DNA from: CAZNXJ01 sp964577115
GTDB lineage: Bacteria; Planctomycetota; Planctomycetia; Pirellulales; Pirellulaceae
DNA: 64,000 nt
Direction of reading: 5' to 3'
Assembly (NCBI GenBank): GCA_964577115.1
Contig: CAZNXJ010000019.1
Span: 43,436-107,435, forward strand
The notes beneath the pieces are model-generated. The model made no database searches. It was not told where the DNA came from and was given only the letters and a program-made list of their open reading frames with translations. Position 1 is the stretch's first letter; each line of letters opens with the position of its first letter. Shown here piece after piece: positions 56,479 to 64,000 of this stretch. The translations under genes were made by a program, and so were the position numbers.

Positions 56479-57875
56479 TCGAACAGGCACTTGAATCCCG
56501 AGAGCTCGCAATCGGCCCGCGCCGCGTGTGGCCATACGCGCTGCTGTTGTTTGGAATTTTCTTTATCGCTGAGCCGCTGGAACCGAACTTCTCGGTAAGC
56601 GACACGTTCAATTTTGTCGACAGCGAGGAAACCACGCTGGAGCGCATCGAGGGCAACGTCGAAGCGCATCGCGAGGGGCGGCTCGGGCGCAAGGTGGGCA
56701 TGCTGCTGCTTGGCGGAGTCGGCATGGTGCTGCTGCTGCGCCCAGGCGGCGCACGCTTACAGTTGAACGGTCCATTGGCGTGGTTGATCGTCGTGTTCCT
56801 GGCGTGGGCGCTGCTGAGTGTGATATGGTCGCACACTCCGGGGATCACGTTGCGCCGGCTCATCGTCCTGTTTTCGCTGGCAGGTGCCGCCGCGGGGTTT
56901 GCCAAACATTTCACGCTCGCCGAACTCACCCGCCTCGCACTCTACTCCACGGGGCTTGTCGCCAGCGGCGGTTTCGCATGCGAGCTGCTCTATGGCGGCT
57001 TTCGCCCCTGGGAGCAAGGCTGGCGCTTCGCGGGTTTTACCTGGCCCGCATTTACCTGCTGGAATCTTTCGCTGTTCGTCATGGCGCTGCTCGTCCAGCG
57101 CCGCGAAACGCCGATCCGCTGGTCGCACGCGGCCCTCGCGATTGCCTGGGCGTTGGTATTTCTGACGAAAACACGAGCCGGCGCGGGGGCGCTCATCGTC
57201 GCGATGATGCTCTACGGCGCCGCTTTGTGGCCGTTCGCCGCGCAGGCCGCCGCCGTGGTGCTTGGCAGCTTCGTCGTGGGCAGCGGGCTTCTCTATGCAG
57301 CGTTCTCCGGTGCCGATCTCTATGAAATGGTCATCGGCACCGTGAACCTGGGCCGCGAAGAATCCGTCGGCGACATCTCGGGACGCGCTGGCGTCTGGCA
57401 AGCGCTCGTCCCCTACATACTCGCTCGGCCGCTGCACGGCTACGGCTATGAAAGTTTTTGGACGGCCGAACATCTGGTGGCGATCGGCGAGGACAACTGG
57501 GGAGCTCCGGACGCACATAACGGCTACATCAACCTGGCGCTCGGCGTCGGTGTAATCGGCTCGCTGCTGTATGCGGCCATCCTGTGCGTTGGCCTCTATC
57601 GGTGCTATTGCCAATACCGGGCCGGCAGGCAACGGGCATACATTTTCGCCGCGAGCGTGCTCGTTATCACGCTCATCAACGCCCTCTGCGTCGCAACGCA
57701 GTTGGGTCCATACTTAATGAGCTTTATCAGCCTCCTTGTGCTCGCACGACTCGCGCTGGTCGAAGTTGACGACGGGCCGCCCACGCCGCTCCGCGTATCG
57801 GACTCGGCGGCGACCATCGACACTGCGCCCATGGAATCGTGTACCGAGCCTTCGACGGAGACCGCGCCCGTATGA
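56475..57875 (+). CDS. O-antigen ligase/polymerase family membrane protein
   Basis: A 466-residue polytopic protein with about ten TM helices and a large periplasmic loop after LLYAAFSGADLYEMV. LVPYILARPLHGYGYESF and the DAHNGYINLALGVGVIGSLLY segment are the recognisable Wzy/WaaL-like signatures, the last carrying the His usually needed for ligation. The ATG overlaps the flippase stop, with GGAG upstream. It polymerises or attaches the surface glycan made by the neighbouring enzymes. Confidence 0.85.
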   Translation: MIEQALESRELAIGPRRVWPYALLLFGIFFIAEPLEPNFSVSDTFNFVDSEETTLERIEGNVEAHREGRLGRKVGMLLLGGVGMVLLLRPGGARLQLNGPLAWLIVVFLAWALLSVIWSHTPGITLRRLIVLFSLAGAAAGFAKHFTLAELTRLALYSTGLVASGGFACELLYGGFRPWEQGWRFAGFTWPAFTCWNLSLFVMALLVQRRETPIRWSHAALAIAWALVFLTKTRAGAGALIVAMMLYGAALWPFAAQAAAVVLGSFVVGSGLLYAAFSGADLYEMVIGTVNLGREESVGDISGRAGVWQALVPYILARPLHGYGYESFWTAEHLVAIGEDNWGAPDAHNGYINLALGVGVIGSLLYAAILCVGLYRCYCQYRAGRQRAYIFAASVLVITLINALCVATQLGPYLMSFISLLVLARLALVEVDDGPPTPLRVSDSAATIDTAPMESCTEPSTETAPV

Positions 57876-58819
57876 CACCCAAGGAACTCGTTTCGATTGT
57901 CATCGCGAGCTATCGCCGAGTGCCGATGCTCACCGATACGATCCGCAGCCTCTGCCGCATGCAGCTCCCGGCGGATCATCGAGTTGAGGTTGTCATCGTC
58001 GACAACGACCCGGACGGAGGTGCGCGCGAGGCGGTGCAGAGCCTGGTCGCGGAGTGTGCCGAGTATTTCGAATTGCGTTACGTACACGAAGCGCAAAAGG
58101 GGCTGAGCTACGCGCGGAACCGCGGTATCGACGAATCGCGTGGCGAAGTGATCGTGTTTCTCGACGATGACGTCTTCGTTGCCCGCGAGTGGCTCGTCGC
58201 GCTCCTGAATTGTCTTGCCACGACAGGGGCTGATTGTGCCGGCGGCCGAACGCTGATTCACTGGGAAGGTGAACCCGACCCCGTACTGCGGGCCTGCGAA
58301 CAGAAGATCGTCGCGATTGATTTTGGCGAGCGTGATTTTGAAATGCGAGGCAAGGAGCTGCCCGGAGGCGGTAACGCGGCGTTCCGACGGAACGTATTCG
58401 AGCGAGGTCTGCGGTTTTCAACCGAGTTGGGCCGCGTCGGCGGGGTGCTTCTGTCGGGTGAAGATACCGAGCTGATGCGGCGGCTGCGCCAACAGGGTGG
58501 CCGAATCTGGTACTGCGCCGGCGGCGTCATGTATCACCGCACGGGCGGGCCGCGTCTGACGCGCCAATACGTGGTGCGTCAAAAGTTCTGGTTCGGTGTC
58601 TCCTACGCGGTCATTGATCGGCGCCTGCACGGCGCTGCGGGACAGTGGTGCCGAGCGGCCGGGCGGCTGGGAAAGGCGCTGCTGGTCGACGGCCCGCGCT
58701 ACCTCCTGGCGGCCCTTCGCCACAATGCACGCGACCTGCTAATCGCGCGCTGCACGCTGGCCAAACACTTCGGTTACGTGCGAGTCACCATGTTCGGACT
58801 CCCGTCGCTTCAGGAGTAA
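57872..58819 (+). CDS. Family 2 glycosyltransferase
   Basis: A 315-residue inverting GT-A enzyme. Starts at an ATG overlapping the previous stop (ATGA). GT2 signs: SIVIASYRRVPML, VVIVDNDPDGG, VIVFLDDDVFV (the D-x-D-like metal site), and GEDTELMRRLRQQGG with the catalytic acid. It adds a sugar to the glycan precursor on the inner face of the membrane. The sugar donor is not evident. Confidence 0.9.
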   Translation: MTPKELVSIVIASYRRVPMLTDTIRSLCRMQLPADHRVEVVIVDNDPDGGAREAVQSLVAECAEYFELRYVHEAQKGLSYARNRGIDESRGEVIVFLDDDVFVAREWLVALLNCLATTGADCAGGRTLIHWEGEPDPVLRACEQKIVAIDFGERDFEMRGKELPGGGNAAFRRNVFERGLRFSTELGRVGGVLLSGEDTELMRRLRQQGGRIWYCAGGVMYHRTGGPRLTRQYVVRQKFWFGVSYAVIDRRLHGAAGQWCRAAGRLGKALLVDGPRYLLAALRHNARDLLIARCTLAKHFGYVRVTMFGLPSLQE

Positions 58820-58886
58820 GTCGCGGTGGTGCACTGGCCCCACCTGAACCTTGGATCCCCTGCGCCGTGGAAAGTGAGCCGAGCCG

Positions 58887-60104
58887 ATGCGCGTGCTGCT
58901 TGTACATAATTACTACCGTCAGCGCGGGGGCGAAGACCTTTCGTTCGAGGACGAAGCCGGGCTGCTCGAAGAGCACGGGCACGAGGTCATTCGTTATACG
59001 CGCAGCAACGACGAGCTGGACGCCGCGCGTCCCCTGCTGACGACCTGGCAAGCCATTTGGAATCGCCAGTGCTATCGCGAAGTGCGTTCGCTCATTCGTC
59101 GGCATCGCCCTGAGCTGATGCATTGCACGAACACGTTTCCGCTGATCTCGCCGGCGGTCTACTACGCCGCTTACGAAGCGCGCATTCCCATCGTCCAGGC
59201 GCTGCGGAACTACCGGCTGTTGTGCCTGAATTCGTTCTTGAGTCGCGAGGGGGGCGTATGCGAGCTCTGCGTGGGTCGCACTCCGCTGCCGGGCGTACGC
59301 CATGCGTGCTATCGCCAGAGCCGAGCGGCCAGTGCGGCGGTCGCCGCGATGCTCTGGTTCCATCGCCGGCTCGGAACCTACACACGGCTTGTCACGGTCT
59401 TCTACACGCTTAGCGAGTTCGCTCGCAGCAAGTTCATCGAAGCGGGCTTTCCGGGCGAGCGCATTCTGGTCAAGGCGAACTGCGTGTCTCCGGACCCGGG
59501 GCCGGGACAAGGCGACGGAGAATATGCGATTTTTGTCGGGCGGCTCTCGCCGGAAAAAGGCATCGACACCCTGCTGGAAGCCTGGCCGCATGTGCGCGCC
59601 GAGCTACCCCTGCATGTTGTGGGCGACGGGCCGCTCGCCGAGCACATCGAACGAGCGGCGCTACGCGATCCCCGTATTCACTATGTGGGTCCGCTGGCCC
59701 GGCAGGCCACGCTCGACGCCATCGGTAGCGCGCGGCTGCTGGTGATGCCGTCGATCTGGTACGAGACGTTCGGCCGCACGATCATTGAAGCCTATGCGAA
59801 GGGGGTTCCCGTCATTGCTTCGCGGCTCGGCGCCATGGCTGAGCTTGTGGAGGACAGAGCGACCGGGCGTTTGTTCGCCCCTGGCGATTCGGTCTCGCTG
59901 GCCGCTGCCGTGAACGACGTGACCAGTGACCCGCGGCAGTGGCTCGCGATGCGGGAAGCGGCCCGCGAAGCGTTCCTCCGCCGTTACACTCCCGCAGCCA
60001 ACTATGCGCGGCTCATGGAAATTTACGACGTGGCGCTCGGCCGTCCGACGCTCCCCGCCGAAGACGCCAACACCGCGTGCTCGCCTTGCATGCTGACCGA
60101 GTGA
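58887..60104 (+). CDS. Family 4 glycosyltransferase with a four-Cys N-terminal insert
   Basis: A 405-residue retaining GT-B enzyme; the donor-binding half has IFVGRLSPEKGIDTLLEAW and the E-x7-E motif in WYETFGRTIIEAYAKGVPV. The acceptor half carries C113, C125, C128 and C141 (LLCLNSF ... CELCVG ... ACYRQ), a set seen in some planctomycete and actinobacterial GT4 proteins and possibly a metal site. Separated by 67 bases from the previous gene, it is probably the last of the cluster. Confidence 0.9.
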   Translation: MRVLLVHNYYRQRGGEDLSFEDEAGLLEEHGHEVIRYTRSNDELDAARPLLTTWQAIWNRQCYREVRSLIRRHRPELMHCTNTFPLISPAVYYAAYEARIPIVQALRNYRLLCLNSFLSREGGVCELCVGRTPLPGVRHACYRQSRAASAAVAAMLWFHRRLGTYTRLVTVFYTLSEFARSKFIEAGFPGERILVKANCVSPDPGPGQGDGEYAIFVGRLSPEKGIDTLLEAWPHVRAELPLHVVGDGPLAEHIERAALRDPRIHYVGPLARQATLDAIGSARLLVMPSIWYETFGRTIIEAYAKGVPVIASRLGAMAELVEDRATGRLFAPGDSVSLAAAVNDVTSDPRQWLAMREAAREAFLRRYTPAANYARLMEIYDVALGRPTLPAEDANTACSPCMLTE

Positions 60105-60437
60105 TCCACGGGGAAGGGGCTGAGTTTGCTGTGCAGGGCACAGGGGGAGTCGTCATTACGGAATCTTGCAGCGCACGTCGACTACTTCGCTTGTCTCCGC
60201 GCGCGGAACACAAAACCTTCCACTCCCGAACCCTGAACCCTCTTTCGCGTTGCCATCCTTTCGTGTGCGTAGCATCGGCCAATTTTGGCGCTTCCAGGAC
60301 GCGCTGAGCATCGCTAAAATAATCCGCTTCTAATTGGCTGATTGGCTACCAGGAAAAGCGCGCTATCGCTTCTCCGCTGAGGTTTCTTTCGCTCTGCTGC
60401 CGTCTCGGCGCCATTCAACTCTCCGAGGAGTCGCCCC
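60105..60437. other. Intergenic stretch with a CCCTGAACCC repeat
   Basis: 333 bases without a gene. The left part contains CAGGGCACAGGGGG (about 60132-60147) and the middle CCCGAACCCTGAACCCTC (60225-60242), the same kind of repeat as near 30300. It must also hold the promoter for the amino-acid transporter operon; GAGGAG ending shortly before the next ATG is its ribosome-binding site. Confidence 0.45.
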
Positions 60438-62000
60438 ATGTCGGCATGGCTGCGCACAGCCGGTCTGATGCTGCTCGGGGTGCTCGTTGCGGCTAACGCG
60501 CGCGCGGAGACTCTGGACGCAATACGTACCCGCGGAACGCTCGTGTGGGGTGCGGATCAGGAAGGGGGCGGCCCGTATGTGTACCCGGACCCTGCCGACC
60601 CGAGCCAGATGCGCGGGTTCGAGTACGAGCTGGCGGAAATCTTGGCCGAGCGGCTCGGTGTGCGTTCCGAGTTCTACCAGGGCCAGTGGGACAAGTTGCC
60701 CGACCTGCTGGCTCGCGGCGATATCGACATCGTCCTGAATGGATATGAGTGGAGCGAAGTCTGGGCCGAACGCTTCGGGATGTCGCTTCCTTACTATATC
60801 TATGAGCTTCAACTGTTAGCTCGCCGAGATGACGCGTCGCTGCGGTCACTCGATGATCTGCGGCGGCCGACCGAGCGTGGCAAACGGCGCGTCGCGGCGC
60901 TGTCCGGATCGGCGGCCCATGCGTGGTTGGAATCCGAATTCGGCGATGCAATCGACATCGTGCTCTATGACGGCGTGACGGATGCCATGCGGGCCGTCGA
61001 ACTGGGGATCGATGGTGTCGACGCGACACTACAGGACACGCCGATCGTCACGTTTTACCTGGACGGTTTTCCAAAGCTCGCGCGCGTGGGCGCTCCCGTG
61101 GGACGTGGCTATTACGTCATCTTCGTCCGCAAGGACGATTCGAGTCTGCTTCGCGCAATCAACGACGTCATTGTTGAGATGCTTCGCGACGGCAGCCTCC
61201 GGCGTGTGCTCCGGCGCTATGGATTGTGGAATGACCTTCAGCAGTCGCGGATGCTGGAAACGAGCGAGTCGGGACAGTTTTCTCCGGTGCCACAGAACGA
61301 GCCGGACGATCCCACTGCTCCAGCGACGGCGTACCAGTCGGTGCGAGGCATTCACGTCGTCGCTCAGCGACTTCCTTTTCTACTCCAGGCCGCCATGGTG
61401 ACGGTCGGCTTGGCCGTACTAGCCATGCCGCTGGCGATCTTGATGGGGTTGCTACTCGCCGTGACGCGGCTCTACGGCCCAAGACCGCTCGCCCGGCTCG
61501 CCACGACCTATATCGAAGTCATCCGCGGCACGCCGCTCGTGCTGCAATTGTTCGTCATCTTCTTTCTGCTCCCGGAAACCGGCTACAGCCTCGATGCCTT
61601 CTGGGCGGCCGTGCTCGGTCTGGCGATCAACTACTCGGCATACGAAGCCGAAATCTATCGCGCCGGCTTGTTGGCGATCCCGCGAGGCCAAATGGAGGCG
61701 GCGACGGCGCTGGGAATGTCGCGGCCGATGGCCCTTCGCCGAGTCATCATTCCCCAGGCTACGCGGCTGGTTATTCCGCCCGTGACGAACGACTTTATTG
61801 CGCTGTTCAAAGATACAGCGGTTTGCTCGGTCATCACTGTGGTCGAGCTGAGCAAGGGCTACTACATCCACGCGCGGAGTACAGGCGCGGTGATCGAGCT
61901 GGGCTTGATGACGGCGCTGTTGTACTTGGCGATGAGCTATCCATTGGCGATCCTGACGGGTTATCTCGAGAAGCGACTCCATCCCGAGCGGCGACGATGA
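60438..62000 (+). CDS. Fused binding protein/permease of a polar amino acid ABC transporter
   Basis: A 520-residue protein. A signal peptide (about 1-23, ANARA) precedes a periplasmic SBP_bac_3 domain (about 28-270, LVWGADQEGGGPYVYPDP ... GFEYELAEILAERLGV). The C-terminal half (about 310-515) is a HisM/GlnP-type permease with LARLATTYIEVIRGTPLVLQLFVIFFLLP and the EAA-loop EAATALGMSRPMALRRVIIPQATR. Binding protein and channel are in one chain, as in some Gram-positive glutamine transporters. The stop overlaps the ATPase gene by ATGA. Ligand is probably an amino acid. Confidence 0.92.
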   Translation: MSAWLRTAGLMLLGVLVAANARAETLDAIRTRGTLVWGADQEGGGPYVYPDPADPSQMRGFEYELAEILAERLGVRSEFYQGQWDKLPDLLARGDIDIVLNGYEWSEVWAERFGMSLPYYIYELQLLARRDDASLRSLDDLRRPTERGKRRVAALSGSAAHAWLESEFGDAIDIVLYDGVTDAMRAVELGIDGVDATLQDTPIVTFYLDGFPKLARVGAPVGRGYYVIFVRKDDSSLLRAINDVIVEMLRDGSLRRVLRRYGLWNDLQQSRMLETSESGQFSPVPQNEPDDPTAPATAYQSVRGIHVVAQRLPFLLQAAMVTVGLAVLAMPLAILMGLLLAVTRLYGPRPLARLATTYIEVIRGTPLVLQLFVIFFLLPETGYSLDAFWAAVLGLAINYSAYEAEIYRAGLLAIPRGQMEAATALGMSRPMALRRVIIPQATRLVIPPVTNDFIALFKDTAVCSVITVVELSKGYYIHARSTGAVIELGLMTALLYLAMSYPLAILTGYLEKRLHPERRR

Positions 62001-62740
62001 TTGAGATCCACAATCTTTACAAACGCTACGACGGCCATGATGTGCTGCGCGGCATCTCGATGCGCGTCGAGCGGGGTGAGGTCAGTGTGCTGTTGGGACC
62101 GTCCGGCGGTGGCAAGAGCACACTCTTGCGCGCCATCAACGGCCTCGAGACATTCGACGAGGGAAGGATCCGCGTCGACGAGCTCGAACTGGGCCCGACG
62201 GACGACCGGCAGCGAGCGCGCGTTCTACAGCAGATCCGGCGGCGCGTCGGCATGGTGTTCCAGCAGTTTCATTTATTCCCGCACCGGACGGTGCTGGAGA
62301 ACGTGACGGAAGGTCCGCGGTTCGTGCTCAAGCAGCCGCGCGATCAGGCGATCGAGCTGGCTCGCATGCTGCTCGACCGCGTTGGGCTACGGGACAAGGA
62401 ATCGGCCCTCCCGGCCACTCTGTCGGGGGGACAGCAGCAGCGTGTCGCGATCGCTCGGGCGCTGGCCATGCGGCCCGAGGTAATTTTGTTTGACGAGCCG
62501 ACCAGCGCGCTAGATCCCCGCATGACGGCGGAGGTCATCAGCGTGGTGGCCGACCTGGCCACGGCAGGGCAAACCATGATTGTCGTGACGCACGCCATGA
62601 ACTTCGCACGCCACGTCGCTCATACGGTGCACGTGATGCACGCGGGGCGGATTGCCGAATCCGGCCCGCCGGCACAGATCTTCGACGCCCCCCAGCAGGA
62701 GGTTACTCGCAGCTTCCTCATGGAAACGGGCGTGGCGTAA
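61997..62740 (+). CDS. Polar amino acid ABC transporter ATP-binding protein
   Basis: A 247-residue ATPase of the GlnQ/HisP group, with start fused to the previous stop. Walker A GPSGGGKST, Q-loop MVFQQFHLFPH, signature LSGGQQQRVAIARAL, Walker B VILFDEPTSALD, switch His in VVTHAMNFA. It drives the fused binding protein/permease made from the preceding gene. A Nudix gene follows at 17 bases, perhaps in the same transcript. Confidence 0.93.
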   Translation: MIEIHNLYKRYDGHDVLRGISMRVERGEVSVLLGPSGGGKSTLLRAINGLETFDEGRIRVDELELGPTDDRQRARVLQQIRRRVGMVFQQFHLFPHRTVLENVTEGPRFVLKQPRDQAIELARMLLDRVGLRDKESALPATLSGGQQQRVAIARALAMRPEVILFDEPTSALDPRMTAEVISVVADLATAGQTMIVVTHAMNFARHVAHTVHVMHAGRIAESGPPAQIFDAPQQEVTRSFLMETGVA

Positions 62741-62757
62741 GGCAACGGAACAGCGCG

Positions 62758-63186
62758 ATGAAGGAATCGGCCGGAGTGCTGCTCTACCGGCGAGGCCCCC
62801 GTGGGCTCGAAGTGCTCCTGGTGCATCCGTCCGGCAACTACAACCGGCGGGCACCGTGGAGCATTCCGAAGGGGTTACCGGAGCCCGGCGAAGACCTGGA
62901 AACGTGCGCTCGGCGGGAAACGCTGGAAGAGACGGGAGTTGCGGCCGATAAGCTGGTACCGCTGGGATTTGTCGACTATACTCGGAGTCGCAAGCGCATC
63001 CATGGCTTTGCGGGGGAGGCCCCGCCGGATGCGCGTCCCGAGTGCGCGTCGTGGGAGGTTGATCGAGCGGAATTTCTGCCCTGGCAGGAGGCACTCGAAC
63101 GGATCCACCCCGACCAGGTCGAGCTCATGAAGCGGCTCGAAAAAATGCTGAACGCTGGCCCCGCACTCGACGTAGGGAGTCCTTAG
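62758..63186 (+). CDS. Nudix hydrolase
   Basis: A 142-residue hydrolase of nucleoside diphosphates linked to another moiety. The complete Nudix box is visible at about residues 39-61: G-x5-E-x7-R-E-T-L-E-E-T-G-V, with the Glu residues that bind Mg2+. The N-terminus (ESAGVLLYRRG) and NRRAPWSIPKG match the DUF4916/NUDT2-like subgroup, often acting on dinucleoside polyphosphates. Substrate not established. It lies 17 bases after the ATPase gene. Confidence 0.92.
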   Translation: MKESAGVLLYRRGPRGLEVLLVHPSGNYNRRAPWSIPKGLPEPGEDLETCARRETLEETGVAADKLVPLGFVDYTRSRKRIHGFAGEAPPDARPECASWEVDRAEFLPWQEALERIHPDQVELMKRLEKMLNAGPALDVGSP

Positions 63187-63349
63187 GCCGCTGGCCAGCG
63201 GTCCCGTGGTGACGCTTGGCGGGACGCGGTACCTTATTGATGGCGGTTTTTCCGTCTGCTAACGTCGAAATGATAAGACGGCGACGAGCGACGTTCGTTC
63301 GGCGCTCCAGGTGCAGCTTTTTGTTGGGAGCTTCGAGAAGGTAGCAGGA

Positions 63350-63769
63350 ATGAACAAACTTTACGTGTTCGGGCTGTGCGGGTTGGCAGTTCTGTTCGGA
63401 GCGGTTCCGAACGTCTTCGCAATGCCCAAATTCAAGAATGCATTTGAGAAGAAGTACGTCGAACAGCATCCGAGCGCCGAATTTAAAGCCTTGGCCAAGA
63501 AGGAAGCCTGCAACGTTTGCCACGTGAAGGGCGAGAAGAAAGACGTTCGCAATGCGTACGGCGAAGCACTCGCGAAGCTAATCGAGGGCGACGCTCAGCA
63601 GCGCATCAAGGACGCCGGCGCAAATAAGCAGGCTGAAGAAGAGAAAATCCTTCAGGAGCTCGAAGAGGCCTTCAAGAAGACCGAAGAACAGAAGGTGAAC
63701 GAAGAAGACGCCAGTTCGCCAACCTTCGGTGAGCTGATCAAGCAAGGCAAGCTGCCGAGCGGTGACTAA
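63350..63769 (+). CDS. Small exported c-type cytochrome
   Basis: A 139-residue protein with a signal peptide (about 1-23, VPNVFA) and a single heme-c site, CNVCH, within KKEACNVCHVKGEKKDVRNAYGEALAKLI, a motif repeated across planctomycete periplasmic proteins. The second half is a charged helix (KQAEEEKILQELEEAFKKTEEQK). AAGG is 8 bases before the ATG; an upstream GTG-like start would add 13 residues. A likely electron carrier; partner unknown. A terminator follows. Confidence 0.88.
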   Translation: MNKLYVFGLCGLAVLFGAVPNVFAMPKFKNAFEKKYVEQHPSAEFKALAKKEACNVCHVKGEKKDVRNAYGEALAKLIEGDAQQRIKDAGANKQAEEEKILQELEEAFKKTEEQKVNEEDASSPTFGELIKQGKLPSGD

Positions 63770-63804
63770 CCGTTCGCCAAGCGGGCACACGAAACACAAT
63801 TCGG

Positions 63805-63842
63805 GCCGCATGACCGCCACGGGCCGTCAGCGGCTTTTTTTT
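63805..63842 (+). terminator. Rho-independent terminator after the cytochrome gene
   Basis: GCCGC (63805-63809) with TGAC (63811-63814) pairs with GTCA (63826-63829) and GCGGC (63830-63834), with one unpaired A. Eight T residues follow (63835-63842). It begins 36 bases after the stop codon and is the clearest intrinsic terminator in the window. Confidence 0.88.
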
Positions 63843-64000
63843 ATGCACACGAGAGCTCGCCGAGAAGGCAATCGCAAGCCCGCTCGGCTCCGCCTCCCGC
63901 TCTCGTATCTCGCAAGCGCAAAGGCGTGAAAACGGGAACCTCGCCCCCCGCGCTCTTCCCAGGTCCGCCTTCCGCCTTCCGGATTCCTCTTTTTTCCGGG

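Overview
The window looks like a chromosomal segment of a planctomycete, probably of the Pirellulales type. The base composition is GC-rich. Lineage-typical families include a BBP7 outer-membrane barrel, a ThuA/PVC-type dehydrogenase/HEAT/cytochrome c giant protein, a PQQ-propeller secreted protein, a Gfo/Idh/MocA oxidoreductase, an ECF sigma factor next to a Ser/Thr kinase, and a surface protein with an F-E-x-L-E-x-R N-terminal motif. I see no rRNA, tRNA, CRISPR array, phage or insertion sequence. Taxonomy is inferred from gene content only.

Layout. 1-71: tail of an unidentified gene. 95-1210: Gfo/Idh-type oxidoreductase. 1365-7848 (minus): a dissolved-inorganic-carbon (DAB-type) module of dabA, a NuoL-like dabB and a second, degenerate NuoM-like subunit, followed by a DUF202 membrane protein. 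8349-13002 (minus): a MacAB-like export system with an adaptor, an ATPase and two FtsX permeases. 13163-17330 (plus): an anchored Pro/Glu-rich surface protein, an ECF sigma factor and an atypical Ser/Thr kinase, closely packed. 17545-20042: csrA with a strong hairpin, then a hybrid histidine kinase. 20275-22649: a secreted esterase-like hydrolase, a YciF/DUF892 protein and a repeat lipoprotein. 22930-26358 (minus): a methanogen-output-domain protein and a multi-PAS/GAF hybrid kinase. 26552-30045: a methyltransferase, a PQQ-propeller protein, a DUF1269-like stress protein and a DUF3592 protein. 30335-37671: an AspT/YidE transporter, ATP-type PEP carboxykinase, a CNNM/CBS protein, a Ca2+/cation antiporter, a Cys-rich CopZ-N-like protein and thiol peroxidase.

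37867-45008 holds an acyltransferase, an orphan TolC protein, an enolase-superfamily enzyme, a small membrane protein, and an ABC-2 exporter divergent from a MarR regulator. 45037-49002 is the ThuA/PVC dehydrogenase. 49363-53889 holds a VOC protein, a truncated ECF sigma pseudogene facing two tandem HTH/NTF2-like paralogs, a BBP7 porin-like barrel and a YfcE-like phosphoesterase. 54212-60104 is an exopolysaccharide cluster (deacetylase, flippase, ligase/polymerase, two glycosyltransferases), in which the first five genes overlap at their stop/start codons up to the last gene. 60438-63186 is a polar amino-acid ABC transporter (fused binding protein/permease plus ATPase) and a Nudix hydrolase. 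63350-63769 is a small c-type cytochrome with a textbook terminator.

No single locus is proven to be a new system. The strongest candidates for a second look are the three-subunit DAB module whose third subunit has lost the canonical proton-path residues, the surface-protein/sigma/kinase cassette, the MOD1 plus hybrid-kinase operon, the HTH-NTF2 paralog pair, and a dispersed GGGTTCAGGG-like intergenic repeat.
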